Source: Niallia alba (GTDB lineage: Bacteria; Bacillota; Bacilli; Bacillales; Cytobacillaceae). Taken from it: 64,000 nucleotides of DNA. The DNA lies in assembly GCF_012933555.1 (NCBI RefSeq), contig NZ_JABBPK010000001.1, forward strand, positions 3,450,001 to 3,514,000, in the 5' to 3' direction. Within the stretch, counting starts at the first letter, position 1. Every line of letters begins with the position of its first letter. A program made the translations under genes and the position numbers. Below are positions 55,611 to 64,000 of the stretch, piece after piece. The notes below the pieces were generated by a model. That model ran no database searches. It was given only the letters and a program-made list of their open reading frames with translations, and was not told where the DNA came from.

Positions 55611-57011
55611 TTACATATGAAGTGATAGACCATCTACTGCCAAAGCAGCTTCTCCTAATACTTCTGATAAGGTTGGATGGGCATGAACGGTATGGGCAAT
55701 TTCCCAAGGAGTTGCTTCGAGCATTTGACCTAATGCAGCTTCGCCAATTAAATCTGTAGCATGTGGCCCAATAATCGTTATCCCAAGAATGTCATCTGTA
55801 TTCTTATCGGCAATTATCTTGGTAAACCCCTCTTTCTCTCCATGAACAAGTGCTTTTCCAATTGCTTGGAACGGAAAATATCCAACTTTGACTTCATATC
55901 CTCTTTCTTTAGCTGTTGCTTCAGATATCCCTACACTTGCAATTTCCGGTGCGGTATAAATACAACGGGGTATTTGTTCATACGGAATCAAATATGTTTC
56001 TTCCCCGACAATTGTATCCACTGCGAGAATACCCTCATGCATGGCAACATGGGCTAATTGAAGTGTTGGGATACAATCTCCAATTGCAAATATTTTATGA
56101 TCATGTGTACGACAATTTTCATCTACAACGATTGCGCCTTTTTCCAGTTTAATTGCGGTATTTTCTAAACCAATTCCCTCCACTACAGGACTTCTTCCAA
56201 CGGAGACAAGCAGTTTTTCTGCGGAAAAGATGTCTTTTTTTCCATTTACTTCGGCGCTAATTTGCACCCCTTTTTCTGTTAATCTACAACTCTTTGCATC
56301 AACTAAAGCATTGGTTACAATCTGTACTTTTTTCTTTGTATAAATTTTTTGTAATTCTTGTGAAATGTCCTCATCTTCTGTCGGGACAATTCGCGGACTA
56401 TATTCTAAAACTGTAACTTTTACACCGAAATCATTAAGTAAAGAGGCCCATTCCATGCCAATAACCCCTCCACCAATAATGATGATGCTTTTAGGTAATT
56501 CTTTAAGTGACAGCGCCCCATCTGATGAAAGAACTTGCTTTTCATCTAATGTTAGGCCTGGCAAGGATCTTGGTTTGGAACCTGTCGCAATAATTGTATT
56601 TTTTGCTTCAATACTTGTTTCTTTTCCTGCTCGATCAGTGATTTTTAAAATGGAATTAGAGTGAAAGAAACCGGTCCCTTCATAGACATCAATTTTCCCT
56701 TTCGCCATCAATCCTTTTATTCCAGCTTCTAATTGGCGCACAATCATTTCTTTTCTTTTTTGTGCTTTTGGAAAATTCACCGCTATATTTCCACTTACTT
56801 CTACCCCAAAGCTTGCAGCATTTTTAAATGTAGTAAATACTTCTGCTGTACGCAATAATGCTTTACTTGGAATACAGCCACGGTGAAGACAAGTTCCACC
56901 GAGCTTATCCTTTTCTATTACTGCAACTGTCTTTCCTTTTTGAGAGGCACGTATTGCTGCTACATACCCTCCCGTACCTCCACCTAGGACTACGACATCA
57001 TATTTTTTCAT
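55611..57011 (-). CDS. acoL: Dihydrolipoyl dehydrogenase (E3) of the acetoin dehydrogenase complex
   Basis: Flavoprotein that reoxidises the lipoyl groups of AcoC with NAD. 466 residues from the ATG at 57011 (MKKYDVVVLGGGTGGYVAAI) after GAAGGGAA; the earlier in-frame start is rejected. FAD-binding GGGTGGYVAA, redox-active disulfide GGTCLHRGCIPSKA, NAD-binding IIGGGVIGMEWASLL and active-site HAHPTLSEVLGEA (His-Glu pair) are all present. Last gene of acoABCL, 253 bp after acoC; that gap shows nothing clear. Confidence 0.95.
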   Translation of the reverse strand: MKKYDVVVLGGGTGGYVAAIRASQKGKTVAVIEKDKLGGTCLHRGCIPSKALLRTAEVFTTFKNAASFGVEVSGNIAVNFPKAQKRKEMIVRQLEAGIKGLMAKGKIDVYEGTGFFHSNSILKITDRAGKETSIEAKNTIIATGSKPRSLPGLTLDEKQVLSSDGALSLKELPKSIIIIGGGVIGMEWASLLNDFGVKVTVLEYSPRIVPTEDEDISQELQKIYTKKKVQIVTNALVDAKSCRLTEKGVQISAEVNGKKDIFSAEKLLVSVGRSPVVEGIGLENTAIKLEKGAIVVDENCRTHDHKIFAIGDCIPTLQLAHVAMHEGILAVDTIVGEETYLIPYEQIPRCIYTAPEIASVGISEATAKERGYEVKVGYFPFQAIGKALVHGEKEGFTKIIADKNTDDILGITIIGPHATDLIGEAALGQMLEATPWEIAHTVHAHPTLSEVLGEAALAVDGLSLHM

Positions 57012-57264
57012 TCTTGATTCCCTTCCTTCTACAGAGAGGCAACAGAAAAATGGTGAGCTATTGCCGACAATTAGTATCCATGCTTCGAACCAAAGCAATC
57101 ATATTGAATTTGTCTTTTAAGTTAGCAGCACGATCACAGAGAAAAATCGCACTGCTCCGCTTCTTAAATTTTCTCAAACACTCAATAATTATTGCTTCCT
57201 AACAGGTATAGAGCTGCAATCATTTTTCATTTGCGTGCCTATCTACTTTTTACACTCTTTTTAT

Positions 57265-58515
57265 CTATAACACTAGTAAATATGGATGTTCTAGATAATA
57301 AACAACTCGGTTCAAGAAATCTCCTGCTGGTGCTCCATCAAGCACTTGGTGATCAAACGTTAAGCTTAAAGGTAATTTTTTCACTGTTTTTACTGTTCCA
57401 TTTTCTAGTTTTAATTCGTCGATAAATGTTCCTACACCAAGAATTCCTGTTTCAGGGGTATTTAGGACTGGGGTAAAATATTCAATTCCCTGTTGGCCTA
57501 AATTAGAAATAGTAAAAGTTGATCCCGTTAGTTCATTTCCTGGTAATTGTCCATTTCTTGCTTTTTCCGTTACAGACGATATAGCTTTTGCTAATTCCCC
57601 GAGTGGAAGCCGTTCTGCATTTTTTACTACCGGGACGACTAATCCGGCATCTAAAGATGTGGCAATTCCTAAATGCACCTCATCAAATAAATATAATTTG
57701 TCATCAATTAAATGAGTATTCATAAAGGACTTATCACGCAAGCTTAATGTAACGGCTCTTGCAATAAGCACCGTTAAAGTTAATCGGACATCAAGTTCAC
57801 TTTCCATTACTTGTTTCTTAATATCCTTTTGAAAATCTAGCAGGGCATTAATTTCTGCTTTTCGATGCAATGTTAATTGTGCAGTTGTAAACAGGCTTTG
57901 CTGCATTCGTTTTGCAATGGTTTGACGCATAACAGATAACTTTTCGCTTTTTACGCCTGTTGTTTGTACATCTGGTTGTACAATAGTTTTAGTTTCTTGC
58001 TCCACTTTTGGTTTTGTTGGTACTTTTTCTTCTCCACGCTTGTCAGCAAATGCTTGAATATCTCTTCGCGTGATTCGATTATTTGGTCCTGTTCCTTTAA
58101 CATTTTGTGTATCCACTCGCAGTTGTTGGGCAAGTTTTCTTGCAGCAGGAGATATCCGAATTCGCTTATTTGTATCTTTCCCTTTTACTTCCGCCTCTTG
58201 TCGCGCCGGCGCATTCTCCTCTAATGCTGCATCTTTTCCTTCCCTAACATCTTGACTACTTTCACTTTCCGCTTCCTTTTCATTACCTATTATTCCAATT
58301 GGCTTTCCAACTTCTACTTCATTATCGACTTCTTCAATGATTGTAAGAAGTACTCCATCTGTTGGCGCCTCTACTTCACTTGTTAGTTTTTCTGAGCTAA
58401 TAACAGCCACACCTTCTCCTTCCGAGACGGATTCTCCAGGCTGTTTTAACCACTCCACAATGGTTCCTTCTTTCATGGTCATTCCTAATTTCGGCATCAC
58501 AATAGCAGTTGACAT
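57265..58515 (-). CDS. acoC: Dihydrolipoamide acetyltransferase (E2) of the acetoin dehydrogenase complex
   Basis: 416 residues in three parts. One lipoyl domain (residues 1-76) with the lipoylated Lys43 in ISSEKLTSEVEAP. A peripheral subunit-binding domain near residues 117-155 (RISPAARKLAQQLRVDTQNV). A catalytic acyltransferase domain ending with SLTFDHQVLDGAPAGDFL (HxxxDG). Linkers are rich in Glu, Lys and Gln. It builds the complex core that takes acetyl groups from AcoAB and passes them to CoA. Confidence 0.95.
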   Translation of the reverse strand: MSTAIVMPKLGMTMKEGTIVEWLKQPGESVSEGEGVAVISSEKLTSEVEAPTDGVLLTIIEEVDNEVEVGKPIGIIGNEKEAESESSQDVREGKDAALEENAPARQEAEVKGKDTNKRIRISPAARKLAQQLRVDTQNVKGTGPNNRITRRDIQAFADKRGEEKVPTKPKVEQETKTIVQPDVQTTGVKSEKLSVMRQTIAKRMQQSLFTTAQLTLHRKAEINALLDFQKDIKKQVMESELDVRLTLTVLIARAVTLSLRDKSFMNTHLIDDKLYLFDEVHLGIATSLDAGLVVPVVKNAERLPLGELAKAISSVTEKARNGQLPGNELTGSTFTISNLGQQGIEYFTPVLNTPETGILGVGTFIDELKLENGTVKTVKKLPLSLTFDHQVLDGAPAGDFLNRVVYYLEHPYLLVL

Positions 58516-58529
58516 ATTTTCACCTCCAC

Positions 58530-59561
58530 TTATCGAGCTAAAGTTAATTCATTAATTAATTCGTATGCCGTATTGATAACTTTTTCTGCGTTTGGTATAT
58601 ATAATTGCTCTAAATTAGTTGCAAATGGAACTGGAGTATGTGGGGCCGTTATTGTTTTAATTGGAGCATCTAAATAATCAAACCCTTTATTAGCGACAAG
58701 TGCTGCGATATCGGCTGCTACACTACAGCGTGGATTTGCTTCATCTACAATAATTAGCCTTCCTGTTTTTTCGACAGACTCCAAAATTGGTTCTTCTTCA
58801 AGTGGAGATAATGAACGAGGATCGATTACTTCCACTTCCACTCCTTTACTTGCTAAAATATCTGCTGCTTCCATCGCAACATGGACCATTTTTCCAATTG
58901 CCACAATGGTAAGATCACTACCTGCTCTCTTCACTTCTGCTTTTCCAAGCGGAATGGTATAGTATCCCTCCGGCACTTCCCCTTTCATGCTATACAGGGT
59001 TTTATCTTCAAAGAATACAACTAAATCATCGTCTTCAATTGCTGAAAGTAATAAACCTTTTGCATCATATGGATTAGATGGCACAACTACCTTCAAACCT
59101 GGAATAGCGGTAAACATACCATATAAAGTCTGGGAATGCTGTGCGGCCGCACTTGCACCGGCGCCATGGTTTGTACGAATAGTTAAAGGCACTCTTGCTT
59201 TTCCACCAAACATATAACGCATTTTCGCTCCCTGATTAAGCACTTCATCTAAACAGCTTCCAATAAAGTCGTTAAACATTAATTCTGAAATCGGACGTAA
59301 ACCAGTAACTGCTGATGCTACAGCTGCTCCCATATATCCAGCTTCTGCAATCGGCATATCGATAACTCTTTTACGGCCATATTTATTTGCTAATCCCTTG
59401 GTAACACCAAAAACACCGCCCCATGCTTCTTCGTCTTGTAAGTGGTCAACAGTTGCACCACCCGCAACATCTTCTCCAATTAAGATAACTTTATTATCTC
59501 TCTCCATAGCAATATCCATTGCTTCATTGATAGCTTGTGAAAATGTAATCTTTCTTCCCAT
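58530..59561 (-). CDS. acoB: Acetoin dehydrogenase E1 component, beta subunit
   Basis: 343-residue transketolase-type subunit. It starts KITFSQAINEAMDIAMERD and shows GEDVAGGATVDHLQDEEAWG, GMFTAIPGLKVVVPSNPYDAKG and IDPRSLSPLEEEPIL, as in E1-beta of 2-oxoacid dehydrogenases. With AcoA it forms the thiamine-diphosphate enzyme that splits acetoin to acetaldehyde and a bound acetyl group. 23 bp after acoA, 14 bp before acoC. Confidence 0.95.
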   Translation of the reverse strand: MGRKITFSQAINEAMDIAMERDNKVILIGEDVAGGATVDHLQDEEAWGGVFGVTKGLANKYGRKRVIDMPIAEAGYMGAAVASAVTGLRPISELMFNDFIGSCLDEVLNQGAKMRYMFGGKARVPLTIRTNHGAGASAAAQHSQTLYGMFTAIPGLKVVVPSNPYDAKGLLLSAIEDDDLVVFFEDKTLYSMKGEVPEGYYTIPLGKAEVKRAGSDLTIVAIGKMVHVAMEAADILASKGVEVEVIDPRSLSPLEEEPILESVEKTGRLIIVDEANPRCSVAADIAALVANKGFDYLDAPIKTITAPHTPVPFATNLEQLYIPNAEKVINTAYELINELTLAR

Positions 59562-59584
59562 TCTTCCTTCACCTCATTCTTTTA

Positions 59585-60550
59585 TTATTTGTAGTTGACA
59601 TACACATCTTCTAATAACATGGATGGGTCAGGCTGTTTACTATTTTTTGCAAATTCTACTGCATTGTCCACTGCCTTTTCCACTTCGTTCTCAATCTGTT
59701 CCACTTCTTTTTCCGTTAACAAGTCATTCGCAAAAGCATACGATTTAAAGATTTCGATACAGTCTTCATCTACTGGCCACTTCTCACGATCTGTTTCCGA
59801 TTTATACTTTTGGGCATCTCCTTCAAAGTGACCATAATTTCGATACGTAACCGCTTCAATAAGAGTAGGACCTTCTCCATTTCTAGCTCGTTCCACTGCA
59901 TCTTTAGCAGCATTATAAACAGCTACTAAGTCTTTTCCATCAACTCTTACTCCTGGAATACTATAGCCAGGTGCACGATCAATAATTTGTTTACAGGAAG
60001 TAGAATAATGATATGGAGTGGCTTCCCCGAAACCGTTATTTTCTACTACAAAAACAACAGGCAGCTTTAAGATAGAAGCGATGTTAATTGCTTCATGAAA
60101 TGTTCCATGATTATTGGAACCATCTCCAGAAAAGCAGACAGTTACGTTGTCTGTTCCCTCTACATAAGCTGTTAAAGCCGCACCAGCTGCAAGCGGAAAT
60201 CCTCCACCGACAATGCCATTAGCCCCTAACATGCCAACGTCAAGGTCAGCAATATGCATAGAACCTCCTTTGCCTTTGCATATCCCTGTTTCTTTTCCAA
60301 AAATCTCTGCCATCATACTATTTAAGTCACAGCCTTTAGCCAGACAATGACCATGACCTCTATGTGTACTCGTTATATAATCTTTATTCGTTAAATGTGC
60401 ACATACACCTACAGCAATCGCTTCTTCTCCTGCATATAAGTGAACAAAACCTGGGATTGCCCCAGTTGAAAAGATCTTATGAACTTGATCTTCAAACTTC
60501 CTAATTTCATTCATTTTCGTATAGGCCCAATAAGCAGTTTCTTTCTTCAT
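59585..60550 (-). CDS. acoA: Acetoin dehydrogenase E1 component, alpha subunit
   Basis: 321-residue thiamine-diphosphate-binding subunit. The motif GDGSNNHGTFHEAINIASIL runs to VVENNGFGEATPYH (GDG ... NN). Other E1-alpha features: PGFVHLYAGEEAIAVGVCAH, STHRGHGHCLAKG. The length and the AcoR-type regulator next door favour acetoin over pyruvate or branched-chain substrates, though the substrate is not proven by sequence. First gene of acoABCL; a cre-like site lies upstream. Confidence 0.92.
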   Translation of the reverse strand: MKKETAYWAYTKMNEIRKFEDQVHKIFSTGAIPGFVHLYAGEEAIAVGVCAHLTNKDYITSTHRGHGHCLAKGCDLNSMMAEIFGKETGICKGKGGSMHIADLDVGMLGANGIVGGGFPLAAGAALTAYVEGTDNVTVCFSGDGSNNHGTFHEAINIASILKLPVVFVVENNGFGEATPYHYSTSCKQIIDRAPGYSIPGVRVDGKDLVAVYNAAKDAVERARNGEGPTLIEAVTYRNYGHFEGDAQKYKSETDREKWPVDEDCIEIFKSYAFANDLLTEKEVEQIENEVEKAVDNAVEFAKNSKQPDPSMLLEDVYVNYK

Positions 60551-60614
60551 TTTCTTTCCTCCATTCTATATTCCAGTATTAACACACTTCGATGATACAA
60601 CATATTTTCTATTT

Positions 60615-60629
60615 TCGAAAGCGCTTAAA
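60615..60629. promoter_or_regulatory. Candidate cre (CcpA) site upstream of acoA
   Basis: TCGAAAGCGCTTAAA, two mismatches to the cre consensus WTGNAANCGNWNNCW on either strand, about 65 bp before the acoA ATG. Catabolite repression of acetoin use is known in B. subtilis. Confidence 0.5.
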
Positions 60630-60783
60630 ACGCTGATAAATCAACATTTCTAACCTTTGTTATCGATTGAAACGAGACAGATTTTCTCATTATTTCTCAC
60701 TTTTCTCACCATCATTTTATTAAAAAATACGCATACTTTCTTAAGCAATAATTTCTTTGAAGAAAACTATTTATTATTAAACG

Positions 60784-60843
60784 AAAAAAAGATTGGAGAA
60801 TGTGCAAGACCACCATTTCGGTTGTCTTATTTATTCTCCAATC
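60784..60843 (-). terminator. acoR terminator
   Basis: GATTGGAGAAT and ATTCTCCAATC form a strong outer stem, with an inner AAGACAACC/GGTGGTCTT stem. Seven T follow on the minus strand. Confidence 0.9.
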
Positions 60844-60898
60844 ATATAAATTTGTCTCATTTTTGTCTCACTATCTTCCAAACTGAGAATGTGAACAT

Positions 60899-62653
60899 TT
60901 ATAAAAAATTTTTTATTTGATATTTTTTTATTTTTCTATAAAGAGTCGCACGAGACATATTTAGTTCTTTTGTTGCTTCTGACACATTTCCATGGTGTTT
61001 TTTTAATGCGTTTGTAATTGCCTGAATTTCAAATTTAGTCTTCGGATCCTTTCTATGGTATGATTTTTGCATATGTTTTTCTGCGATCCTTACTTGCTCA
61101 TACAACTGTTCTTCAGTTGGCGCATCCTCTTTATATAAAATTCTGCATCGATCTAGAGTATTATATAATTCTCGCACATTTCCATACCATTGTCCCTTTG
61201 AAAATAGTAATTTCCAATTTATTCTCCACTCTGGATGCCAATTGTTCTTGTCACAATAGTAATCAATCAGAGCAATTATATCTTCGTTTCGTTCACGCAA
61301 AGGACTAAGATAAATGGGATAGGCATAAATATAATAGAATAAATCTTGATCTATTATCCCTTGCTCCACTAGATCACGGATATCTTTCGTGGAAGATGTG
61401 ATAAAACGATAGGATTTGTGATGTTGTCTTTCCTTTTCCTGTAAGATGGTTAAAAGCATTTGCTGGGAGGGAATCGAAAGTTCTCCAATCTCTTCCAAAA
61501 AAATCGTTGCTTCCTCGACCACTTGATGCCTTTTCTTAGTCAAACGCTGCAGATCTGTAGAAAGAAACCTTTGAAGAATATCCTTAGTAAGCATCGAACA
61601 GTGTAATTTATAAAAAGGGGCCGTTGATATTGGGCTATTTTCATGAATACAACTAGCAAGAAACTTTTTGCCAACACCAGTTTCTCCTACTAAATGTACC
61701 GTAGTATCCGTGGGTGCGACATTTTTAATAGATTCCAGGACTTGTTTGTAACTTTTGCTTAAACCTCTACTTCCATTCCAAACAAAGCCTGTTTCCGCAC
61801 GGAGAGGTATTCGATATCCAATGAGTCGATGGTGGTGCATAATCGGAATATGTACGGCAGATACTGCACCAGTCTCTTGCGCGAATCGACTTAATGAACT
61901 GCCAATCCAATTTTGATATTTTTGCTGAAGATTTTTTGGAAGGGCACAAATGTATTTATCAATGGTACAAACAATGTATTGTCCACTGCTTTGGAAAGTT
62001 GTTCGCAGCAAAAACTCCATATCCTCGTGCATCTTTTTTTTCCAATCTAGTGAAATGGAATCAGCAATAAGCTTAACACATGCTAACACATATGGCTGGT
62101 TAATAGATTGATAGAGACTAGATACATTCAAAACTCCTATCATTTCTTTATGCTGGTTAAAAATTGGCGCGGCAGAACAATTCCATTGTTGAGATGCTTT
62201 CGAAAAATGTTCATACCCTCTAACCATCATGGGTTTTTTATATCTTGCCGCGAGACCAATTGCATTAGTTCCCACTTCTATTTCTCCCCATTTTGCTCCT
62301 TCTTTAAATCGGATCGTTTCTGCTGCAATGCTAATAGAATTTTCCCCTTCTTTATATAATATGTACCCATCTTTATCTGTTAAAATAATGACAAAACGCC
62401 AGCCTCGTAAAAATTTTTGTAAACGCTTAACATTTTGCTTAGCTAAAGTAATTAATAATTCATTTTCTGCCAATCTTTCTTCGAATTCCTCTGGGGTCAA
62501 GATACAATCAGTTATGCCATCATGTGGGTTTAAGCCTTTTTGCCGGCAAAGATGCCAAGATTCTTCAATCTCTGGAATTAAATTTGCTGGTTCTAAAGAT
62601 CCTTCTTGAATAAATCGTGTCCACACTTCCTTTGTATCTACTTTACCAGTCAT
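60899..62653 (-). CDS. acoR: AcoR-type enhancer-binding regulator lacking the GAFTGA loop
   Basis: 584 residues: N-terminal region and GAF sensor (about 85-205; EVGTNAIGLAARYKKPMMVR, WNCSAAPIFNQHKEMIGVL), an AAA+ domain (about 310-510) and a C-terminal Fis-type HTH (GNVSEATKELNMSRATLYRK). The AAA+ part keeps Walker A GETGVGKKFLA and a Walker B-like ATIFLEEIGEL. The stretch between them is SMLTKDILQRFLSTDLQRL and so on, with no GAFTGA-like motif. Canonical sigma-54 contact is thus unlikely. Upstream of and co-directional with acoABCL, behind its own terminator. Confidence 0.88.
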   Translation of the reverse strand: MTGKVDTKEVWTRFIQEGSLEPANLIPEIEESWHLCRQKGLNPHDGITDCILTPEEFEERLAENELLITLAKQNVKRLQKFLRGWRFVIILTDKDGYILYKEGENSISIAAETIRFKEGAKWGEIEVGTNAIGLAARYKKPMMVRGYEHFSKASQQWNCSAAPIFNQHKEMIGVLNVSSLYQSINQPYVLACVKLIADSISLDWKKKMHEDMEFLLRTTFQSSGQYIVCTIDKYICALPKNLQQKYQNWIGSSLSRFAQETGAVSAVHIPIMHHHRLIGYRIPLRAETGFVWNGSRGLSKSYKQVLESIKNVAPTDTTVHLVGETGVGKKFLASCIHENSPISTAPFYKLHCSMLTKDILQRFLSTDLQRLTKKRHQVVEEATIFLEEIGELSIPSQQMLLTILQEKERQHHKSYRFITSSTKDIRDLVEQGIIDQDLFYYIYAYPIYLSPLRERNEDIIALIDYYCDKNNWHPEWRINWKLLFSKGQWYGNVRELYNTLDRCRILYKEDAPTEEQLYEQVRIAEKHMQKSYHRKDPKTKFEIQAITNALKKHHGNVSEATKELNMSRATLYRKIKKYQIKNFL

Positions 62654-62924
62654 TAGTATCCCCCTTATTCTCGTTATTACATCGAATCTTTATTTGTATT
62701 ATAACAGGAGTACTTTTTTAGTAAAAGGTTTCCGTTCTTACTCTTTGTAACTTATTTACATTAAAAAAAGGATTTGTTACCAAAAAATATTCTTATTTTA
62801 AGAATGATCTTTGGGCCAATTGTTATTAAAACGTAATTTCCTTTCAAGCTTCTAATCCACAAGTTTTGGAACCTTGCAGAACATCAGCATGTATGTATAG
62901 AGCAATCTATATTGAAAAAAAGAG

Positions 62925-62978
62925 AGAAATTTCCCATCAATGGAGACTTTCGTTTCCCCCACTGATGGATAACTTCTC
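62925..62978. repeat. Short hairpin repeat, family C, copy 6
   Basis: AAATTTCCCATCAATGGAGA and CCCCCACTGATGG form the stem, then ATAACTTCTCTTTC pairs back to AAAGAGAGAAAT outside. It lies between the ABC permease and acoR; the rest of the 62654-63062 gap holds the acoR promoter region without a clear motif. Confidence 0.65.
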
Positions 62979-63062
62979 TTTCACTTACTGGTGGCTTCTC
63001 CAGTTTTTCAGTCTGTTATAGTGATGTACCTACATCTTTTGTTGGCAGTGAAGAATTTTATA

Positions 63063-63668
63063 TTAAAACACTTTTCGCTGGTAAATCACTGTCGCAACTC
63101 CCCATGAGGCTAAATAGACAACAAGAATAAAAATGGTCGCTCCTGTATATAAAGTTGGAAGGGATAAATTGATAATAAAATCTGTTATACTGGTTAAATG
63201 TTCCGCTAGAAAGGTAACGACTCTAGGCCCTATGGCTGATAAAACAAGAAAACTGATAATAACAACTGTTGTAATATAGCCAGGCTTAAGCATATAGAAC
63301 AATGGAAAGGTGAAAGCAGCAAACAGCAAGAAAAAACCACTCCCAACGGCAATATCTGTAAGTGTAAATGGTTTATTAAAAAGAAACAAGGCTGCACTTG
63401 TCAGTAGAATAGACGCTAACATATACACAACTGCTCCAATATAGCGTGATGCAATGATTTCCTTTCGTGTATAAGGTAAGGAATTTAATAATATATTTGT
63501 CTCTGCTTTTTCATCATATGCATATGCATTAAACGGGATAAAAATACTAGCGACGAGAAAAATGAAAACAGAGTCTATATTCATCACAATAAAAAATACG
63601 ATAAAAGGGATAAATACTAAGAGTTGCCTTTTCTGAAGGATTGCATCACGTCTTATTAAATTAAACAT
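63063..63668 (-). CDS. ABC-2 type transporter permease
   Basis: 201-residue membrane protein with six hydrophobic helices and the family pattern NAYAYDEKAETNILLNSLPYTRKEIIASRY, typical of the ABC2_membrane_5-type permeases that pair with an ATPase and a GntR (YtrA-like) regulator in Firmicutes. The substrate is unknown; such systems often relate to antibiotic or cell-envelope stress. It overlaps the ATPase gene by 8 bp. Confidence 0.85.
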   Translation of the reverse strand: MFNLIRRDAILQKRQLLVFIPFIVFFIVMNIDSVFIFLVASIFIPFNAYAYDEKAETNILLNSLPYTRKEIIASRYIGAVVYMLASILLTSAALFLFNKPFTLTDIAVGSGFFLLFAAFTFPLFYMLKPGYITTVVIISFLVLSAIGPRVVTFLAEHLTSITDFIINLSLPTLYTGATIFILVVYLASWGVATVIYQRKVF

Positions 63669-64000
63669 ATTGCATTCCTCCTTTTGTGTAGTACATAATA
63701 TCTTCTAATGTCGCATGTTCGATCACAACACTATCACCAAATACCTGATCCACTTCTTTTCGATTATCTGTTAATGCCACAAACCCCGTCGGACCACGAT
63801 TTAGATGAACAAAGCTTTTTTCTGTGTCTCTATCCAGTAAATCTAGTCCTCCCTTAACAACTGCATAGTTCTCTGCGATATCTAGTATTGATTGATTAAA
63901 AATCAATTCTCCTCTTTGTATGAAGGCAATATAATCGGCAATACGATCTAAATCAGTTGTAATATGAGTGGAGAAAAACAAAGTTCGATTACCATCGACC
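63661..64000 (-). CDS. ABC transporter ATP-binding protein, 3' part (cut by window edge)
   Basis: Only the last 112 or so codons are in the window. The H-loop is visible in LFFSTHITTDLDRIADYIAF, followed by IQRGELIFNQSILDIAENYA and a C-terminal extension (FVALTDNRKEVDQVFGDSVV, ATLEDIMYYTKGG) characteristic of the ATPases paired with ABC2_membrane_5 permeases. Walker motifs lie beyond 64000. Operon partner of the permease. Confidence 0.85.
   Translation of the reverse strand, partial: VDGNRTLFFSTHITTDLDRIADYIAFIQRGELIFNQSILDIAENYAVVKGGLDLLDRDTEKSFVHLNRGPTGFVALTDNRKEVDQVFGDSVVIEHATLEDIMYYTKGGMQYV

Noticed and set aside
60551-60660. Sigma-54 promoter for acoA (GG-N10-TG at AGGTTAGAAATGTTGA)
   Set aside because: The second element is TG/GA instead of GC and the first lacks TGGCAC; too weak to call.

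Overview
The window is an AT-rich chromosomal segment of an endospore-forming Bacillaceae bacterium. From secDF to the comC/pil locus the gene order follows the well-known Bacillus subtilis segment secDF-comN-spoVB-yrbG-yrzE-yajC-tgt-queA-ruvBA-bofC-coxA-safA-niaR-pheAB-obg-spo0B-rpmA-prp-rplU-spoIVFBA-minDC-mreDCB-radC-maf-spoIIB-comC, mostly on the minus strand. Sporulation genes (spoVB, bofC, coxA, safA, spo0B, spoIVFA/B, spoIIB) place it firmly in the spore formers. An RNase E/G gene next to rplU, short interspersed repeats and several insertion sequences would fit Niallia or a relative, but the genus cannot be fixed from this sequence.

Layout. 1-11.3 kb: protein export (SecDF, YajC), the spore flippase SpoVB, queuosine tRNA modification (Tgt, QueA) and Holliday-junction helicase (RuvAB). 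11.36-12.76 kb: an IS4-family element with a 9-bp target duplication, separating ruvA from bofC. 12.9-19.3 kb: BofC, a degenerate SDR-like protein where csbX would be expected, a CoxA-type spore lipoprotein, a CotS/YutH-like kinase-fold protein, the repeat-rich coat morphogen SafA and the niacin repressor NiaR. The nadABC/nifS genes usually beside niaR are absent. 19.6-25.3 kb: pheA, pheB, obg, spo0B, rpmA, prp, and rplU with its leader. 25.4-35 kb: RNase E/G, SpoIVFB/A, MinCD, MreBCD, RadC, Maf. 35.2-41.9 kb: SpoIIB and a type IV pilus-like operon (major pilin, prepilin peptidase, PilM, PilN, PilO, minor pilin). Its pilM is broken by a frameshift and by a second IS4-family copy.

At about 42.0 kb the ancestral order stops at a truncated IS4 end abutting an ISLre2-family element. 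The pilus ATPase and platform genes, and folC/valS, are not found beyond it. 43.8-48.3 kb: an inorganic-carbon uptake operon (dabB-dabA plus a beta-carbonic-anhydrase-like protein). 48.9-55.4 kb: assorted accessory genes (methyltransferase, stand-alone prenyl transferase, XRE/DUF2975 pair, GNAT, VOC, small membrane proteins) and a third, intact IS4-family copy. 55.6-62.7 kb: an acetoin dehydrogenase operon acoA-acoB-acoC-acoL with an upstream AcoR-type regulator that lacks the GAFTGA loop needed for sigma-54 contact. 63.1-64 kb: an ABC transporter running off the window.

All protein genes are read by motif and synteny only; no database search was run. I found no clearly new multi-gene system. 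The points most worth following are the GAFTGA-less AcoR, the IS-marked breakpoint that dismantled the pilus locus, the dyad-deficient SDR protein, a probable ATC start codon, a terminator-like leader before dabB, and several families of palindromic intergenic repeats.
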